From Diphasiastrum complanatum (taxonomy: Eukaryota; Streptophyta; Lycopodiopsida; Lycopodiales; Lycopodiaceae), in assembly GCA_029204225.1 (NCBI GenBank), contig CM055103.1, forward strand, positions 7,580,866-7,644,865: a DNA stretch of 64,000 bases. The letters run 5' to 3'. This document shows positions 33,224 through 43,510 of the stretch, piece after piece. Both the position numbers and the translations under genes were made by a program. Numbering within the stretch: the stretch's first letter is position 1; each line of letters begins with the position of its first letter. The notes under the pieces are model-generated. The model saw only the letters and a program-made list of their open reading frames with translations. It searched no databases and had not been told where the DNA came from.

Positions 33224-34209
33224 TGTTATAAAGCTATCTTTACAAGCTTTACTTCCGGCGCCATCGGCGCCAGCTATGTCCCCGGCGCCAGCAGCGCCCC
33301 TGCTTCTCCCGGCGCCAACGGTATGCTGTCGGGACCATTTGGTCCAGGAACTGGTTGTTGCCATATCTGTCGCGACTTGTGGTTCTGAGTGTTCCTTGCA
33401 TGAACTTGAATGGGTTAAGCTCTTGGGGAACGGGCTCTAACCTGTCGGCTGAGTTGGATGGCTTGCTTGGGTGGATGTTACCTGTTTATGGCTGTCCAGT
33501 TTGGCGTGGCGCCAGGTTGGCTTCCAACGCTCGTGACGAAGCTTTCAGTTGGTTAAGTCTGATGTAAGTCAGACCGCTTGCTTGGAATGGATGTTACTCG
33601 TTTGTAACGAAGCTTCGAGTTGGTTAAGTTTGATGTATGTCAGGCGGCTTGCTTGGTGGGAAGTCACCCACATCGAGACCCCCGATCTGGCATGGCGCGA
33701 GGTTGGATCTCGATGTTGGTTTTCGAAACTTCAAGTTGGTTAAGTCTGATCGTTGTTGGCGCCGATGGCAATGGAAGTAAAACTTGTAAAGCTAGCTTTA
33801 CAACAGTTGGATGGCGTGGTTATGGTTGTCCTGTTTATGGTTGTCCAGTCTGGCGTGGCTCCAGGTTGGCTTTCAGCGCTCGTGACAAAGCTTTCAGTTG
33901 CTTAAGTCTGATGTAAGTCAGACCGCTTGCTTGGAATGGATGTTACTCGTTTGTAACGAAGCTTCGATTTGGTTAAGTTTGATGTATGTCGAGCGGCTTG
34001 CTTGGAGGGAAGTCACCCACATCGGGACCCCCGATCTGGCATGGCGCCAGGTTGGATCTCAATGTTGGTTTTCGAAACTTTAAGTTGCTTAAGTCTGATC
34101 GTTGTTGGCGAGTTGTCTGCTTGTATGTCAAGTGGGTTTGGATGGCAAGAGTTGAAGGCTGGGAAGTTAAGTCGTGGTTCCCGGCTCCCTTTGGGATGCC
34201 TGCGCTACA
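33224..34209 (+). repeat. Family B LTR (3' of B1), rearranged
   Basis: Starts TGTTATAAAGC after the PPT and ends CTGCGCTACA at 34209. It lacks the TCTAGAGAG/AATAAA part and contains an inverted LTR start at about 33759-33805 followed by a repeated GGCTGTCCAGTCTGGCG segment, so it is a patchwork of at least two LTR pieces. Confidence 0.8.
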
Positions 34210-34234
34210 TTATGGCTGTCCAGTCTGGCGTGGC

Positions 34235-34239
34235 GCCAG
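34235..34239 (+). other. Target site duplication, left (GCCAG)
   Basis: GCCAG immediately left of the chromovirus LTR; the same five bases follow the right LTR at 40515-40519. Joined, they restore the family B LTR sequence GGCGCCAGGTTGGCTTCCAG. Confidence 0.95.
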
Positions 34240-35157
34240 TGTTGCGCCGGCGTCTCAAAGGGCGCTGGGACTTGAGCGGTTTCCCCAACACGCGCTTAAG
34301 TCTAACATTCATCCATCATGCACTTACATAAAAGCCAACTCAGAAACGTAACAAGCTTAACCATTCAAACTTAAGAAAACTGGAATCCCAACCAACCCGA
34401 AAGCCAACTTAGAATCCGTCCCCAAAAGGTAACCAAAGGCAAAGACAAGCCACACATGAAATCCAAGGCATAGTGGTCGCCAAACTGACCAATTGGCATA
34501 GCGGCAAGCCCCATGTCGAGGACAGGGACCCTTAGGCGCCAGCGACGCAAAAAGGTTGTAGTAAGGGTCCTTCCACTTGGACCAGTCCCGGAGGCGAAAC
34601 CGAAATGATAATCATCCCCAAGGATCAACTTTATTAGATTTGGAAGAGGTTACATTCATACATAGATTGACCGGTCTCGGGGCCACCAACACGTGCTGGG
34701 CATTGTGCCTGGCTCGTGCTGGTAGAGGGAGCTGAGACCTGGCGACTGGATTCCTGGCGCTGGTTGAGCTGCCCAAGTTTCTGTCTGCCGGACTCCCCCT
34801 ATAGTTCTGCTGTGATTCGACGCACCCCCTCTGTTCTGAAACATAGTGCTTTCTGGTAAAGCACGCTTTTTGGGACTTAGTTTTTATTTTGCTGATTAAG
34901 CCTGGCAAGCCTGGCAGAATCAGTCTGGCTCCCGGACATGGGTCCCGGGAGCCGTTCCGGTGGCAGAATCAACTTGCTTCCTGACTAGGCCATGACTTGA
35001 GCTCCAGAGCTAGCTCATGACTTGTGACTACTTGACTGGCTCACCACAGGTCGGAGGCTCAGTCCTTGACGTTCTAACTTGCTCTGGGACTTTAGGGAGT
35101 GTCACCCCTTAGAGTCTTACAGGGCACGTTGGGTGCACCTGAGTCAGCTTTACAACA
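34240..35157 (-). repeat. 3' LTR of chromovirus
   Basis: 918 bp, TGTTGCGCCGG...CTTTACAACA on the plus strand; the PPT abuts at 35158. Confidence 0.96.
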
Positions 35158-35167
35158 TCCTCCCCTC
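35158..35167 (-). other. Polypurine tract of chromovirus
   Basis: The minus strand reads GAGGGGAGGA immediately before the 3' LTR start TGTTGTAAAG. Confidence 0.88.
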
Positions 35168-35398
35168 GTTTGAAAAAGCTGATGTCCTCATCAGGGCCAA
35201 ACTAGACCTAGGACGTATGGCACGGGCTTAATTCACCGGCCTTAGCAACTTTGAATTACAAAATACATTGGCAGTAGCACAGGAAAAGTGTAGATTTAGT
35301 TCACTTACGTAAAACCTGTGTAAAGCTGCAAGTGATTTATTGGCAAACTTAAGAAAAATACCGGAAAGTTCCTTGAACTTCAGAATGGCCATGAATGT

Positions 35399-38300
35399 TT
35401 ATGTAAGAGGCATGCCGCCAGGTAGTGCTTTGTGTGCCGATCTGGGAAAACGGCTATTGCGTTGGTTCTTCTGCAGATAATCTGCTAGTACTTCAGGGGC
35501 TCCCTCCTTAAGTTTGTCTTCGTACTCCCAAGAAGCCTCAATAAGTGGAGCCCGTAGCCACTTCACTAGATATTCACGTTGAACGACAGTTCGCTTTCTA
35601 TGTGTCAATATTTGTTCTGGTACAAGCTGCCTCTTCGTATCATCAAGTGTCATTGGTGGGTGACGGAGTTCGTGTTGCCGATCAAATCGCTCATCTGGTT
35701 TGTACCGTTTGAGTAATGAGATATGAAACACATTGTGTATATCCAAGCTGGATGGCAACGCTAATCGATAAGCCACTGGGTTGATCTTCTTGGTGACATA
35801 ATATGGTCCCGCATAAGGTCGAGCAAACTTATGAGAAAAACCTTTTGGTAGTGCAATGTTCTTTGTGTTCAGCCATACTTGATCACCTTCCTCAAATTCC
35901 AGTTCTCGTCGATGTGGGTTTACGTCAGCTGCCATACTCCTTTGTGACTGCTCTAAAAACGCCTTCACCTCGGTCAGCTTTGTGTGCCACTCATTGATGA
36001 AATCCTCCACAGTGGGTACTGGTGTTTCCTGCACGCCTGTAAGAAAAGAGCTTGGAACAATCGGTAGCCGACCATTGCTTATCTCGAAGGGTGCCCTTCC
36101 AGTAGATCTGTTCACTTGGTTGTTATGTGCAAACTCGAGAATATCCAAGTAGTTGACCCAATCGGATTGGTCCCAAGCGACATAATTTCGTAAATATTGT
36201 TCAATCTGTCGATTGACTCGCTCCGTTTGCCCATCTGTCTGAGGATGATATGCAGTACTGAAATTCAATCCGGTTCCCACGAGGCGAAATAGACAAGTCC
36301 AAAACTTTCCGACGAACTTGGTGTCTCGGTCAGAAATAATCGTTCTAGGCAGGCCGTGGTATTTGAAAACACATTTGAAAAATAACCTTGCCACTTCTTC
36401 AGCTGTCACTGAACTTTTAGTTGGTACTAGATGAACTTGCTTTGAAAAGCGGTCAACCACCACATAAATTGAGTCGAATCCTTGGCACCGTGGTAGTTGA
36501 ACAATAAAATCCATGCTCACCGAATCCCATGGGTATGCTGGTACCGGTAATGGTTGGAGTAGTCCAGCCGGAGCTAGCGGTTCCACCTTCACTTGTTGAC
36601 ATGTCGGGCATGTTTGTACATAGGATTCAACGTCTACCCACATACTTGGCCAATAGAAGCCTCTTTTGAGAAGTTCATACATGCGATTCACCCCTGGATG
36701 CCCAGCGGCTAGTACGTCATGATGTTCTCGCAAGACCTTCTTCCTCAGGTTGATGTTGTCTGGGACATATACTCTGCGTTGTTTATAAACAACCATTTGA
36801 TCTTTCCAAGTGAAATGTTTATGAGGCTTTCCCAGCTGGAATTCGATCATTAAGTCCTTCGCCAATGCATCTACACCATAATTCTCTCTGATTTCTTGGA
36901 GTAGGTCAGTCACCTGAGTTGTCACTGTTGCCATCAAGTGTTCTTGTCTACTTAGTGCGTCCGCCACCACATTGTTCTTTCCCGCCGTGTGTAAAATGTC
37001 TATATTGAATTTTGAGAGAAAGTTTTGCCATCGCATTTGCTTTGGTGTGAGCATACCTTGGGATGAGAAGTACTTGAGTGATACATTATCAGTGAACGCC
37101 TTAAAGGGTTTTCCTGCCACATAATGTCTCCAATGCTCCACTGCTTGGACTACTGCGACCATTTCTTTTTCATGAGTTGGCCATCGTCGCTCTACGTCAC
37201 TCAATTTCTTTGAAAAATATGCAACAGGTTTTCCGTCTTGCATCAGCACGGCCCCAATAGCAAAGTTCGACGCATCTGTATGTATTTCAAAAGGTTTGCT
37301 AAAGTCCGGTAAGGCAAGGATGGGTTCTTGAGTGATCCGTCGTTTTAGTTCTTGGAACGCTGCTTCACATTCCGGTGTCCATGTCATCTTCAGATGAGTC
37401 TTGGTCTGCTGCAACAGTGGTGCCACAATTTTGCTAAATGCCTCAATGAATCTCCTGTAAAAGTTACATAAGCCCACAAAGGATTTGATGCCATGAACAG
37501 TTTTAGGTGCTAGCCAATCCAAGATAGCCTTGATCTTCTTAGGATCCATTCGAATCCGTCCGTGGCCTATAACATGTCCAAGGAAGTCAACTTCCTCCAC
37601 CACAAACTCACATTTCTCTCTTTTCGCGAACAAGCAGTTCCTCCTCAGTCGTTGGAGAACTGTCCTTAAATGTTGAATGTGATCTTTAAGGTTCCGGCTA
37701 AATACTAATATGTCATCAATGTACACAATGACAAATTCATCCAGGCAGTCTTGAAATATATTGTTCATCAACGTGCAAAAAGTGGCTGGTGCGTTTGTTA
37801 GACCGAATGGCATCACTAGGAACTCGTGACTTCCGTACCGCGTTCGAAACGCCGTTTTGTGCTCATCACCTTTAGCTATTCGAATTTGATGATATCCAGA
37901 TCTGAGATCTATTCGGCTAAAGTATTTGGCATGTTTGAGTTGGTCGAATAGGTCATCAATTCTAGGCATGGGGGACTTGTTCTTGATGGTACTCTTGTTA
38001 AGCATGCGATAATCCACACACATTCGAAGAGTTTTGTCTGCCTTTTCCACGAACAACACTGGGGCTCCAAAAGGTGAAGCGCTAGGTCTAATAAAACCTT
38101 TGTCTATCAATTCACCAAGTTGTCGTTTCAGTTCCGCCAACTCTTCTTGTGACATTCTGTAGGGTGCTCGTGAAGTTGGCTCTGTTCCTGGTACCAACTC
38201 AATTTTATGGTCCACTGGTCTTCGAGGAGGTAGCTTAGCTGGGAGTTCCTCCGGGAACACATCGCTAAATTCTTCTAACAGATCTGCCACTTCTTTTGGC

Positions 38301-38881
38301 AAGTTTTCTTGTCGCACGCTTTTCCCTTCTGGGACTTCTCGACAGATGCAAAGAAAGCACTTTGACCTTTTCCCTTTCGCCATTCTTTTCATCACTAATG
38401 CTGCAACCAGATTTTGTTCAATATCGGTATCCTTAGCATTTCCTCCGGGCAGGGCTTTTGTCACGCAGATTTGTCCCTTATAATCCAAGAGGACCAAGTT
38501 TGAGCTCCTACCCAAAACTGCGATACAGTGTTCATTTAACCAAGGGAGGCCCAAAATCACATCAAAGGCATCCATCTCTAAAATCACAAAGCTAAGTTTA
38601 GCCTTCCATCTTCCAATCTGCACCGGGATGTTCAATGTCGCTTTGTCTGCATCTAGTGCTCCCTTCGCTGTTTCTACCTTGAGAGTAGATGTAACATTCC
38701 TGGTCGGCAAGCTGAATTGTTCCACTACGCTCCTTGAGATATAGTTATGTGAAGCTCCGGAGTCGATCATGAAATCTGACTTCCTCCCCGCGATCTTTCC
38801 TGATAAGAATAACAATCTTGAACCAATCTTGGGGGTTGCCCCATGGAAGTTCCTTTCCATACTTGTGCGTCGTCCACTCAT
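35399..38881 (-). CDS. pol: Chromovirus Pol: protease, RT, RNase H, integrase, chromodomain
   Basis: One uninterrupted frame of 1160 residues. Order and landmarks: aspartic protease DSGAS at residues 40-44; reverse transcriptase with the catalytic YIDD at 387-390 (37712-37723); RNase H with HTDAS, a KEM glutamate and TDN; integrase zinc finger HH...CPTC near 720-755; integrase core aspartates in SMDF and SDRDTKF, glutamate in QTERVN near 885; chromodomain near 1087-1130 ([10 protein letters not shown], then SWEYED). The polyprotein converts element RNA to DNA, and the chromodomain class targets integration to chromatin. All catalytic residues I can name are present. The start Met at 38881 is the first in frame; the N-terminal ~35 residues before protease are short and have no Gag or zinc knuckle. 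A normal chromovirus has Gag upstream, either fused or in frame; here it is absent. Translation start and Gag source are therefore unresolved. Confidence 0.95.
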   Translation of the reverse strand: MSGRRTSMERNFHGATPKIGSRLLFLSGKIAGRKSDFMIDSGASHNYISRSVVEQFSLPTRNVTSTLKVETAKGALDADKATLNIPVQIGRWKAKLSFVILEMDAFDVILGLPWLNEHCIAVLGRSSNLVLLDYKGQICVTKALPGGNAKDTDIEQNLVAALVMKRMAKGKRSKCFLCICREVPEGKSVRQENLPKEVADLLEEFSDVFPEELPAKLPPRRPVDHKIELVPGTEPTSRAPYRMSQEELAELKRQLGELIDKGFIRPSASPFGAPVLFVEKADKTLRMCVDYRMLNKSTIKNKSPMPRIDDLFDQLKHAKYFSRIDLRSGYHQIRIAKGDEHKTAFRTRYGSHEFLVMPFGLTNAPATFCTLMNNIFQDCLDEFVIVYIDDILVFSRNLKDHIQHLRTVLQRLRRNCLFAKREKCEFVVEEVDFLGHVIGHGRIRMDPKKIKAILDWLAPKTVHGIKSFVGLCNFYRRFIEAFSKIVAPLLQQTKTHLKMTWTPECEAAFQELKRRITQEPILALPDFSKPFEIHTDASNFAIGAVLMQDGKPVAYFSKKLSDVERRWPTHEKEMVAVVQAVEHWRHYVAGKPFKAFTDNVSLKYFSSQGMLTPKQMRWQNFLSKFNIDILHTAGKNNVVADALSRQEHLMATVTTQVTDLLQEIRENYGVDALAKDLMIEFQLGKPHKHFTWKDQMVVYKQRRVYVPDNINLRKKVLREHHDVLAAGHPGVNRMYELLKRGFYWPSMWVDVESYVQTCPTCQQVKVEPLAPAGLLQPLPVPAYPWDSVSMDFIVQLPRCQGFDSIYVVVDRFSKQVHLVPTKSSVTAEEVARLFFKCVFKYHGLPRTIISDRDTKFVGKFWTCLFRLVGTGLNFSTAYHPQTDGQTERVNRQIEQYLRNYVAWDQSDWVNYLDILEFAHNNQVNRSTGRAPFEISNGRLPIVPSSFLTGVQETPVPTVEDFINEWHTKLTEVKAFLEQSQRSMAADVNPHRRELEFEEGDQVWLNTKNIALPKGFSHKFARPYAGPYYVTKKINPVAYRLALPSSLDIHNVFHISLLKRYKPDERFDRQHELRHPPMTLDDTKRQLVPEQILTHRKRTVVQREYLVKWLRAPLIEASWEYEDKLKEGAPEVLADYLQKNQRNSRFPRSAHKALPGGMPLT

Positions 38882-39119
38882 AAATGTAAGCTCCTCTCAC
38901 AACTCCCAACTAGATCAGATCACCTGGATCAAAAGAAGTAGTCAGGGATAATTCAGGTCCAGGCAAGCACACCACAAACGAACATACCAACCAAAGCTAA
39001 ACAGAGGATCCCTCTAAAGTCACATTCCCCTTGAGACCGGACGTAGGATCTTTGCCTAGCCGCGCCCACACAAATCTATCACAGAATTAGCCCACGGAGA
39101 AACATCCATCCAACCATCC

Positions 39120-39505
39120 GTGCTTTCACCATTAAGCAGCACATTGCCTCAGTCACGCCCCACCACTTTTTGGTCGATAGCCCTTATAGCTAAACGATCG
39201 GCAGCTATCCCGCACCGGCAGCTAACCACCCGTGCTTTACACCCGAATTCGAGCAGCATCTCTGTATCAATGGTTAACCCGTACAGTTCGAATATGTCGC
39301 CCCGCACCCCACAAGGTACAGACCGTGCTTTCACCTACCTAGGCAGCACTTTGCCTCATCCGTCCTACGTGCAGACAGCGCCAGGCCCGAACCGCGAGAA
39401 CTGACCGTGCTTACACCTTGAGGGCAGCACTTTGACTCATCAAGTCCCCCATTCTGCCGACCACCCCGACCGTGGACGCACCTGGGCTTACACTGTGGGC
39501 AGCAC
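39120..39505 (-). repeat. Leader hairpin array (complete chromovirus)
   Basis: Five units at 39120-39142, 39232-39259, 39325-39349, 39407-39430 and 39484-39505. In element sense each starts GTGCT (ATGCT in one) and ends AGCAC (AGCCC in the PBS-proximal one), and most are followed by CGG. Inner parts differ but often pair, for example CCTA/TAGG and the palindrome CGAATTCG. Spacing is about 80-110 bp. The array lies between PBS and pol, where packaging or dimerisation signals of LTR elements usually sit. Confidence 0.8.
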
Positions 39506-39581
39506 CTTCCGCAACGGTTGTCCTGACAAATCCCAAAAACGTGGCCATCCCTGTGAGACTTGCGTAGCTGACCGGCTAGTC

Positions 39582-39594
39582 GGCTCTGATACCA
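39582..39594 (-). other. Primer binding site of chromovirus
   Basis: The minus strand reads TGGTATCAGAGCC, two bases inside the 5' LTR; initiator tRNA-Met type. Confidence 0.95.
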
Positions 39595-39596
39595 CA

Positions 39597-40514
39597 TGTT
39601 GCGCCGGCGCCTCAAAGGGCGCTGAGACTTGAGCGGTTTCCCCAACACGCGCTTAAGTCTAACATTCATCCATCATGCACTTACATAAAAGCCAACTCAG
39701 AAACGTAACAAGCTTAACCATTCAGACTTAAGAAAACTGGAATCCCAACCAACCCGAAAGCCAACTCAGAATCCGTCCCCAAAAGGTAACCAAAGGCAAA
39801 GACAAGCCACACATGAAATCCAAGGCATAGTGGTCGCCAAACTGACCAATTGGCATAGCGGCAAGCCCCATGTCGAGGACAGGGACCCTTAGGCGCCAGC
39901 GACGCAAAAAGGTTGTAGTAAGGGTCCTTCCACTTGGACCAGTCCCGGAGGCGAAACCGAAATGGTAATCATCCCCAAGGATCAACTTTATTAGATTTGG
40001 AAGAGGTTACATTCATACATAGACTGACCGGTCTCGGGGCCACCAACACGTGCTGGGCATTGTGCCTGGCTCGTGCTGGTAGAGGGAGCTGAGACCTGGC
40101 GACTGGATTCCTGGCGCTGGTTGAGCTGCCCAAGTTTCTGTCTGCCGGACTCCCCCTATAGTTCTGCTGTGATTCGGCGCACCCCCTCTGTTCTGAAACA
40201 TAGTGCTTTCTGGTAAAGCACGCTTTTTGGGACTTAGTTTTTATTTTGCTGATTAAGCCTGGCAAGCCTGGCAGAATCAGTCTGGCTCCCGGACATGGGT
40301 CCCGGGAGCCGTTCCGGTGGCAGAATCAACTTGCTTCCTGACTAGGCCATGACTCGAGCTCCAGAGCTAGCTCATGACTTGTGACTACTTGACTGGCTCA
40401 CCACAGGTCGAAGGCTCAGTCCTTGACGTTCTAACTTGCTCTGGGACTTTAGGGAGTGTCACCCCTTAGAGTCTTACAGGGCACGTTGGGTGCACCTGAT
40501 TCAGCTTTACAACA
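39597..40514 (-). repeat. 5' LTR of chromovirus
   Basis: 918 bp, paired with 34240-35157; followed by GCCAG (40515-40519). Confidence 0.96.
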
Positions 40515-40864
40515 GCCAGGTTGGCTTCCAGAGCTCGTGACGAAGCTTTCAGTTGGTTAAGTTTGATGTAAGTCAGATCACTTGCTTGGAATGGATGTTA
40601 CTCGTTTTGTAACGAAGCTTCGAGTTGGTTAAGTTTGATGTATGTCGGGCGGCTTGCTTGTAGGGAAGTCACCCACATCGGGACCCCCGATCTGGCATGA
40701 CGCCAGGTTGGATCTCAATGTTGGTTTCTGAACTTCCAGTTGGTTAAGTCTGATTGTTGTTGGCAAGTTGGCTGCTTGTATGTCAAGTGGGTTTGGACGG
40801 AAAGAGTTGAAGGATGGGAAGCTAAGGTGTGGTTCCCGGCTCCCTTTGGGATGCCTGCGCCTAC
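40515..40864 (+). repeat. Family B LTR, right part of interrupted copy
   Basis: Resumes the B LTR interrupted at 34239 (GTTGGCTTCCAGAGCTCG) and runs to the LTR end GCGCCTACA at 40864. It includes the GCCAG duplicate. Confidence 0.88.
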
Positions 40865-41034
40865 AGCGCCAGGGTGGGCGCCGGGCAGCGCCCAGGTGGG
40901 TGACGCCGGGCAGCGCTTGTGGCGCCAAGGGGCACTGGCGCCAGGCGGGTGGCGCCGCGCAGGCAACCCCCAAGTGACGCCGGGCAGGCAGGGCCCTGTT
41001 AACACCGGGCAACGCCAATGGCGCCGGGAACCGG
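40865..41034. repeat. GC-rich GCGCC-repeat spacer between inverted B LTRs
   Basis: About 170 bp of degenerate GGCGCC/GCCGGGCA motifs, far richer in GC than the rest of the window. It sits exactly between a plus-strand B LTR end and a minus-strand B LTR end. Confidence 0.85.
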
Positions 41035-42692
41035 TGTAGCGCAGGCATCCCAAAGGGAGCCGGGAACCACGACTTAGCTTCCCAGCCTTCAACTCTTGCC
41101 ATCCAAACCCACTTGACATACAAGCAGCCAACTCGCCAACAACGATCAGACTTAACCAACTTGATGTGGGTGACTTCCCTCCAAGCAAGCCGCCCGACAT
41201 ACATCAAACTTAACGAACTCGAAGCTTCGTTACAAACGAGTAACATCCATTCCAAGCAAGCGGTTTGACTTACATCAGACTTAACCAACTGAAAGCTTCG
41301 TCACGAGCGCTGGAAGCCAACCTGGCGCCACGCAAGACTGGACAGCCATAAACAGGTAACATCCACCCAAGCAAGCCATCCAACTCAGCCGACAGGTTAG
41401 AGCCCGTTCCCCAACAGCTTAACCGATTCACGTTCATGCAAGGAACACTCAGAACCACAAGCCGCGACAGATATGAAAACAACCAGTTCCTGGACCAAAT
41501 GGTCCCGACGGCATACCGCTGGCGCCACGGACCGAATGGTCCCGTCGGCATACTCGCCAACAACGATCAGACTTAACCGACTTGAAGTTCCGAAAACCAA
41601 CATTGAGATCCAACCTGGCGCCATGCCAGATCGGGGGTCCCGATGTGAGTGACTTCCCTCCAAGGAAGCCGCCCGACATACATCAAACTTAACCAACTCG
41701 AAGCTTCGTTACAAACGAGTAACATCCATTCCAAGCAAGGGGTCCGACTTACATCAGACTTAACCAACTGAAAGCTTCGTCACGAGCTCTGGAAGCCAAC
41801 CTGGCGCCACGCCAGATTGGACAGCCATAAACAGGTAACATCCACCCAAGCAAGCCATCCAACTCAGCCGACAAGTTAGAGCCCGTTCCCCCAGAGCTTC
41901 ACCCATTCACGTTCATGCAAGGAACACTCAGAACCACAAGCCGCGACAGATATGGAAACAACCAGTTCCTGGACCAAATGGTCCCGATAGCATACCGCTA
42001 GCGCCACGGACCGAATGGTCCCGACCGCTGGCGTCCCGGAATACGACCCTCAGCTATGTGCCAAGTTAGAAATTTTGAAAGCGGCCTTACAACTGGCGCT
42101 GTTACCGAACACTGAAACCCAGAAGGTAATCAGAGTCAGTTTGAGAAAAATCCCACTTTATTGATAAATCTGAGAAGGTTACATTTCAAGTGTGTGACCG
42201 ACTCTAGTCTCCGGGGCGCTAGCATGCCAAGGCGAGAGCCATGACAACATTCCAGCAAGGGAGGCTGAGACTTGGTTGGAGTTCGCCCTGAGTCGCAACC
42301 CGCACTCCCCTATAGTATTGGTGTGATTCGGCACCCCCATCATACCAAGCACTCTACCCAAGCTGGTAAAGCACATTTTTCTCTCTCTAGGATTTTCTCT
42401 TTCTAGAAAGTCATTTTCTCTCTCTAGATTTTATTGATCCCCAAGCTTCCTTTAATCATGCCTAGTACGTGTGAGGTGATTGCACATTGATCTGAGATCT
42501 CTGGACTCCGCTAGAACCGATCAAAGATTTTCAGCCATAGGAACTTGGCGCCGGCTGGATTCTGGCCACAGTGGCGCCGGGAGCGGCGCCGGCGCCGTTG
42601 GTGCCGGGAGAAGCAGGGGCGCTGCTGGCGTCGGGGACATAGCTGGCGTCGATGGCGCCGGAAGTAAAGCTTGTAAAGATAGCTTTACAACA
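41035..42692 (-). repeat. Family B LTR, inverted, with internal duplication
   Basis: 1658 bp: the minus-strand B LTR runs from TGTTGTAAAGCTATC at 42692 to GCTACA at 41035. It is about 450 bp longer than other copies because the block with ACAACGATCAGACTTAACC... through the CCGAATGGTCCCG motif is present twice (join near 41555), and one copy has a short deletion near 41165. The PPT follows at 42693-42705. Confidence 0.85.
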
Positions 42693-43074
42693 TCCACCCC
42701 ACCTTTATAAAATTTGATGTCCTCATCAGATGTCAGATTAAAGTAAAGGTGTCTCCCAATTAAAATGACTATACTTTTAAGCTACTTGGCACAGTACTCA
42801 ATTTACAGGCCACTTTTTATTAACATTGAAGCTGGCACACCACAAGTCGGAGGCTCAGCTCTTTGTATAGAAAAATTACATAACTTGAAAAAAATATCTT
42901 TGTCTGGGAAAAGCGTAGATTTGATATCGCTTTCGTAAAACCCGAGAACCTTATTAACTGCTGACAGAGGCCTTTCTTTGAAATGTACGCCCCTGTCGCT
43001 TCTGACTTTCGACATTGGAACTCCTTTGAGCTCCTGATTTGTCCTTGATGCACTTTGTGTTGAGCTCCCTGAGC
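42693..43074 (-). mobile_element. Family B PPT and internal fragment, inverted
   Basis: The inverted PPT (TCCACCCCACCTT) at 42693-42705, then PPT-side internal sequence matching 60719-60990, broken by a microsatellite at 43075. The rest of the element is missing. Confidence 0.85.
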
Positions 43075-43510
43075 AAATATACATACACATACACACATGT
43101 ACACATATATGCACACACATATACATATACATACACACATATAGATACATATATACACACATACACATACATACATGTACACAAACATACAATACACATA
43201 CATATCTATAAACATAAAACTACATATACACACACATGCACATAAATATACACATACACATATACATACATACACATATATACACATACACATACCATAA
43301 ACATACCATACACTTACATATACTTATATTATACACATGCACAGACATACATATGCATATACATTCACATATACACACACATACATATACATATACACAT
43401 ACACATACATAAACATACACCTAGACATACATACATATACAAACAAATACACATACACACAACATGTACATATACATACACATAGACATACACACACATA
43501 CACATACACA
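43075..43510. repeat. Long (ACATAC)n/(ACACAT)n microsatellite
   Basis: About 435 bp of degenerate ACATAC/ATACAC repeats. Long open frames of Tyr/Val/Cys or Thr/His runs through it are artefacts. Directly after it comes CATCGGTCGCCCACCATTGG, resembling the Helitron-like 3' module, but with no CTRR end. Confidence 0.95.

Larger units (their letters stand above)
31029..34209 (+). mobile_element. Family B noncoding LTR element, copy B1
   Basis: LTR 31029-32254, CC, PBS TGGTATCAGAGCC at 32257-32269, ~940 bp noncoding internal region with only the first hairpin unit of the leader, PPT (AAGGTGGGGTGGA, 33211-33223), second LTR 33224-34209. No gag or pol motif in any frame. The internal region lacks blocks X and Y seen at 59-60 kb and has an unrelated AT-rich patch near 32410-32490 at the deletion. 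The second LTR is rearranged: 33759-33805 holds an inverted copy of the LTR's own 5' end. The chromovirus at 34240 sits just right of this LTR in further B LTR sequence. Confidence 0.85.
34240..40514 (-). mobile_element. Complete Ty3/gypsy chromovirus, gag-less, intact pol
   Basis: 6275 bp with two 918-bp LTRs, a 5-bp target duplication (GCCAG), PBS, hairpin leader, one long pol frame with a C-terminal chromodomain, and a PPT. There is no gag frame: only about 700 bp lie between PBS and pol, filled by the leader. I count about ten differences between the LTRs by eye, nine of them transitions, so the insertion is fairly recent. It landed inside a family B LTR. Pol being open argues for recent selection or a very recent copying event. 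Confidence 0.96.

Noticed and set aside
39120-39404. 94-codon frame in the leader as a missing gag
   Set aside because: It is on the antisense strand of the element and is built from the hairpin repeats; no Gag or zinc-knuckle motif.
40629-41288. 219-codon frame in the inverted B LTR and GC-rich spacer
   Set aside because: The spacer is low in stops because of its GC content; the frame crosses an LTR-LTR inversion junction and is not kept in other B copies.
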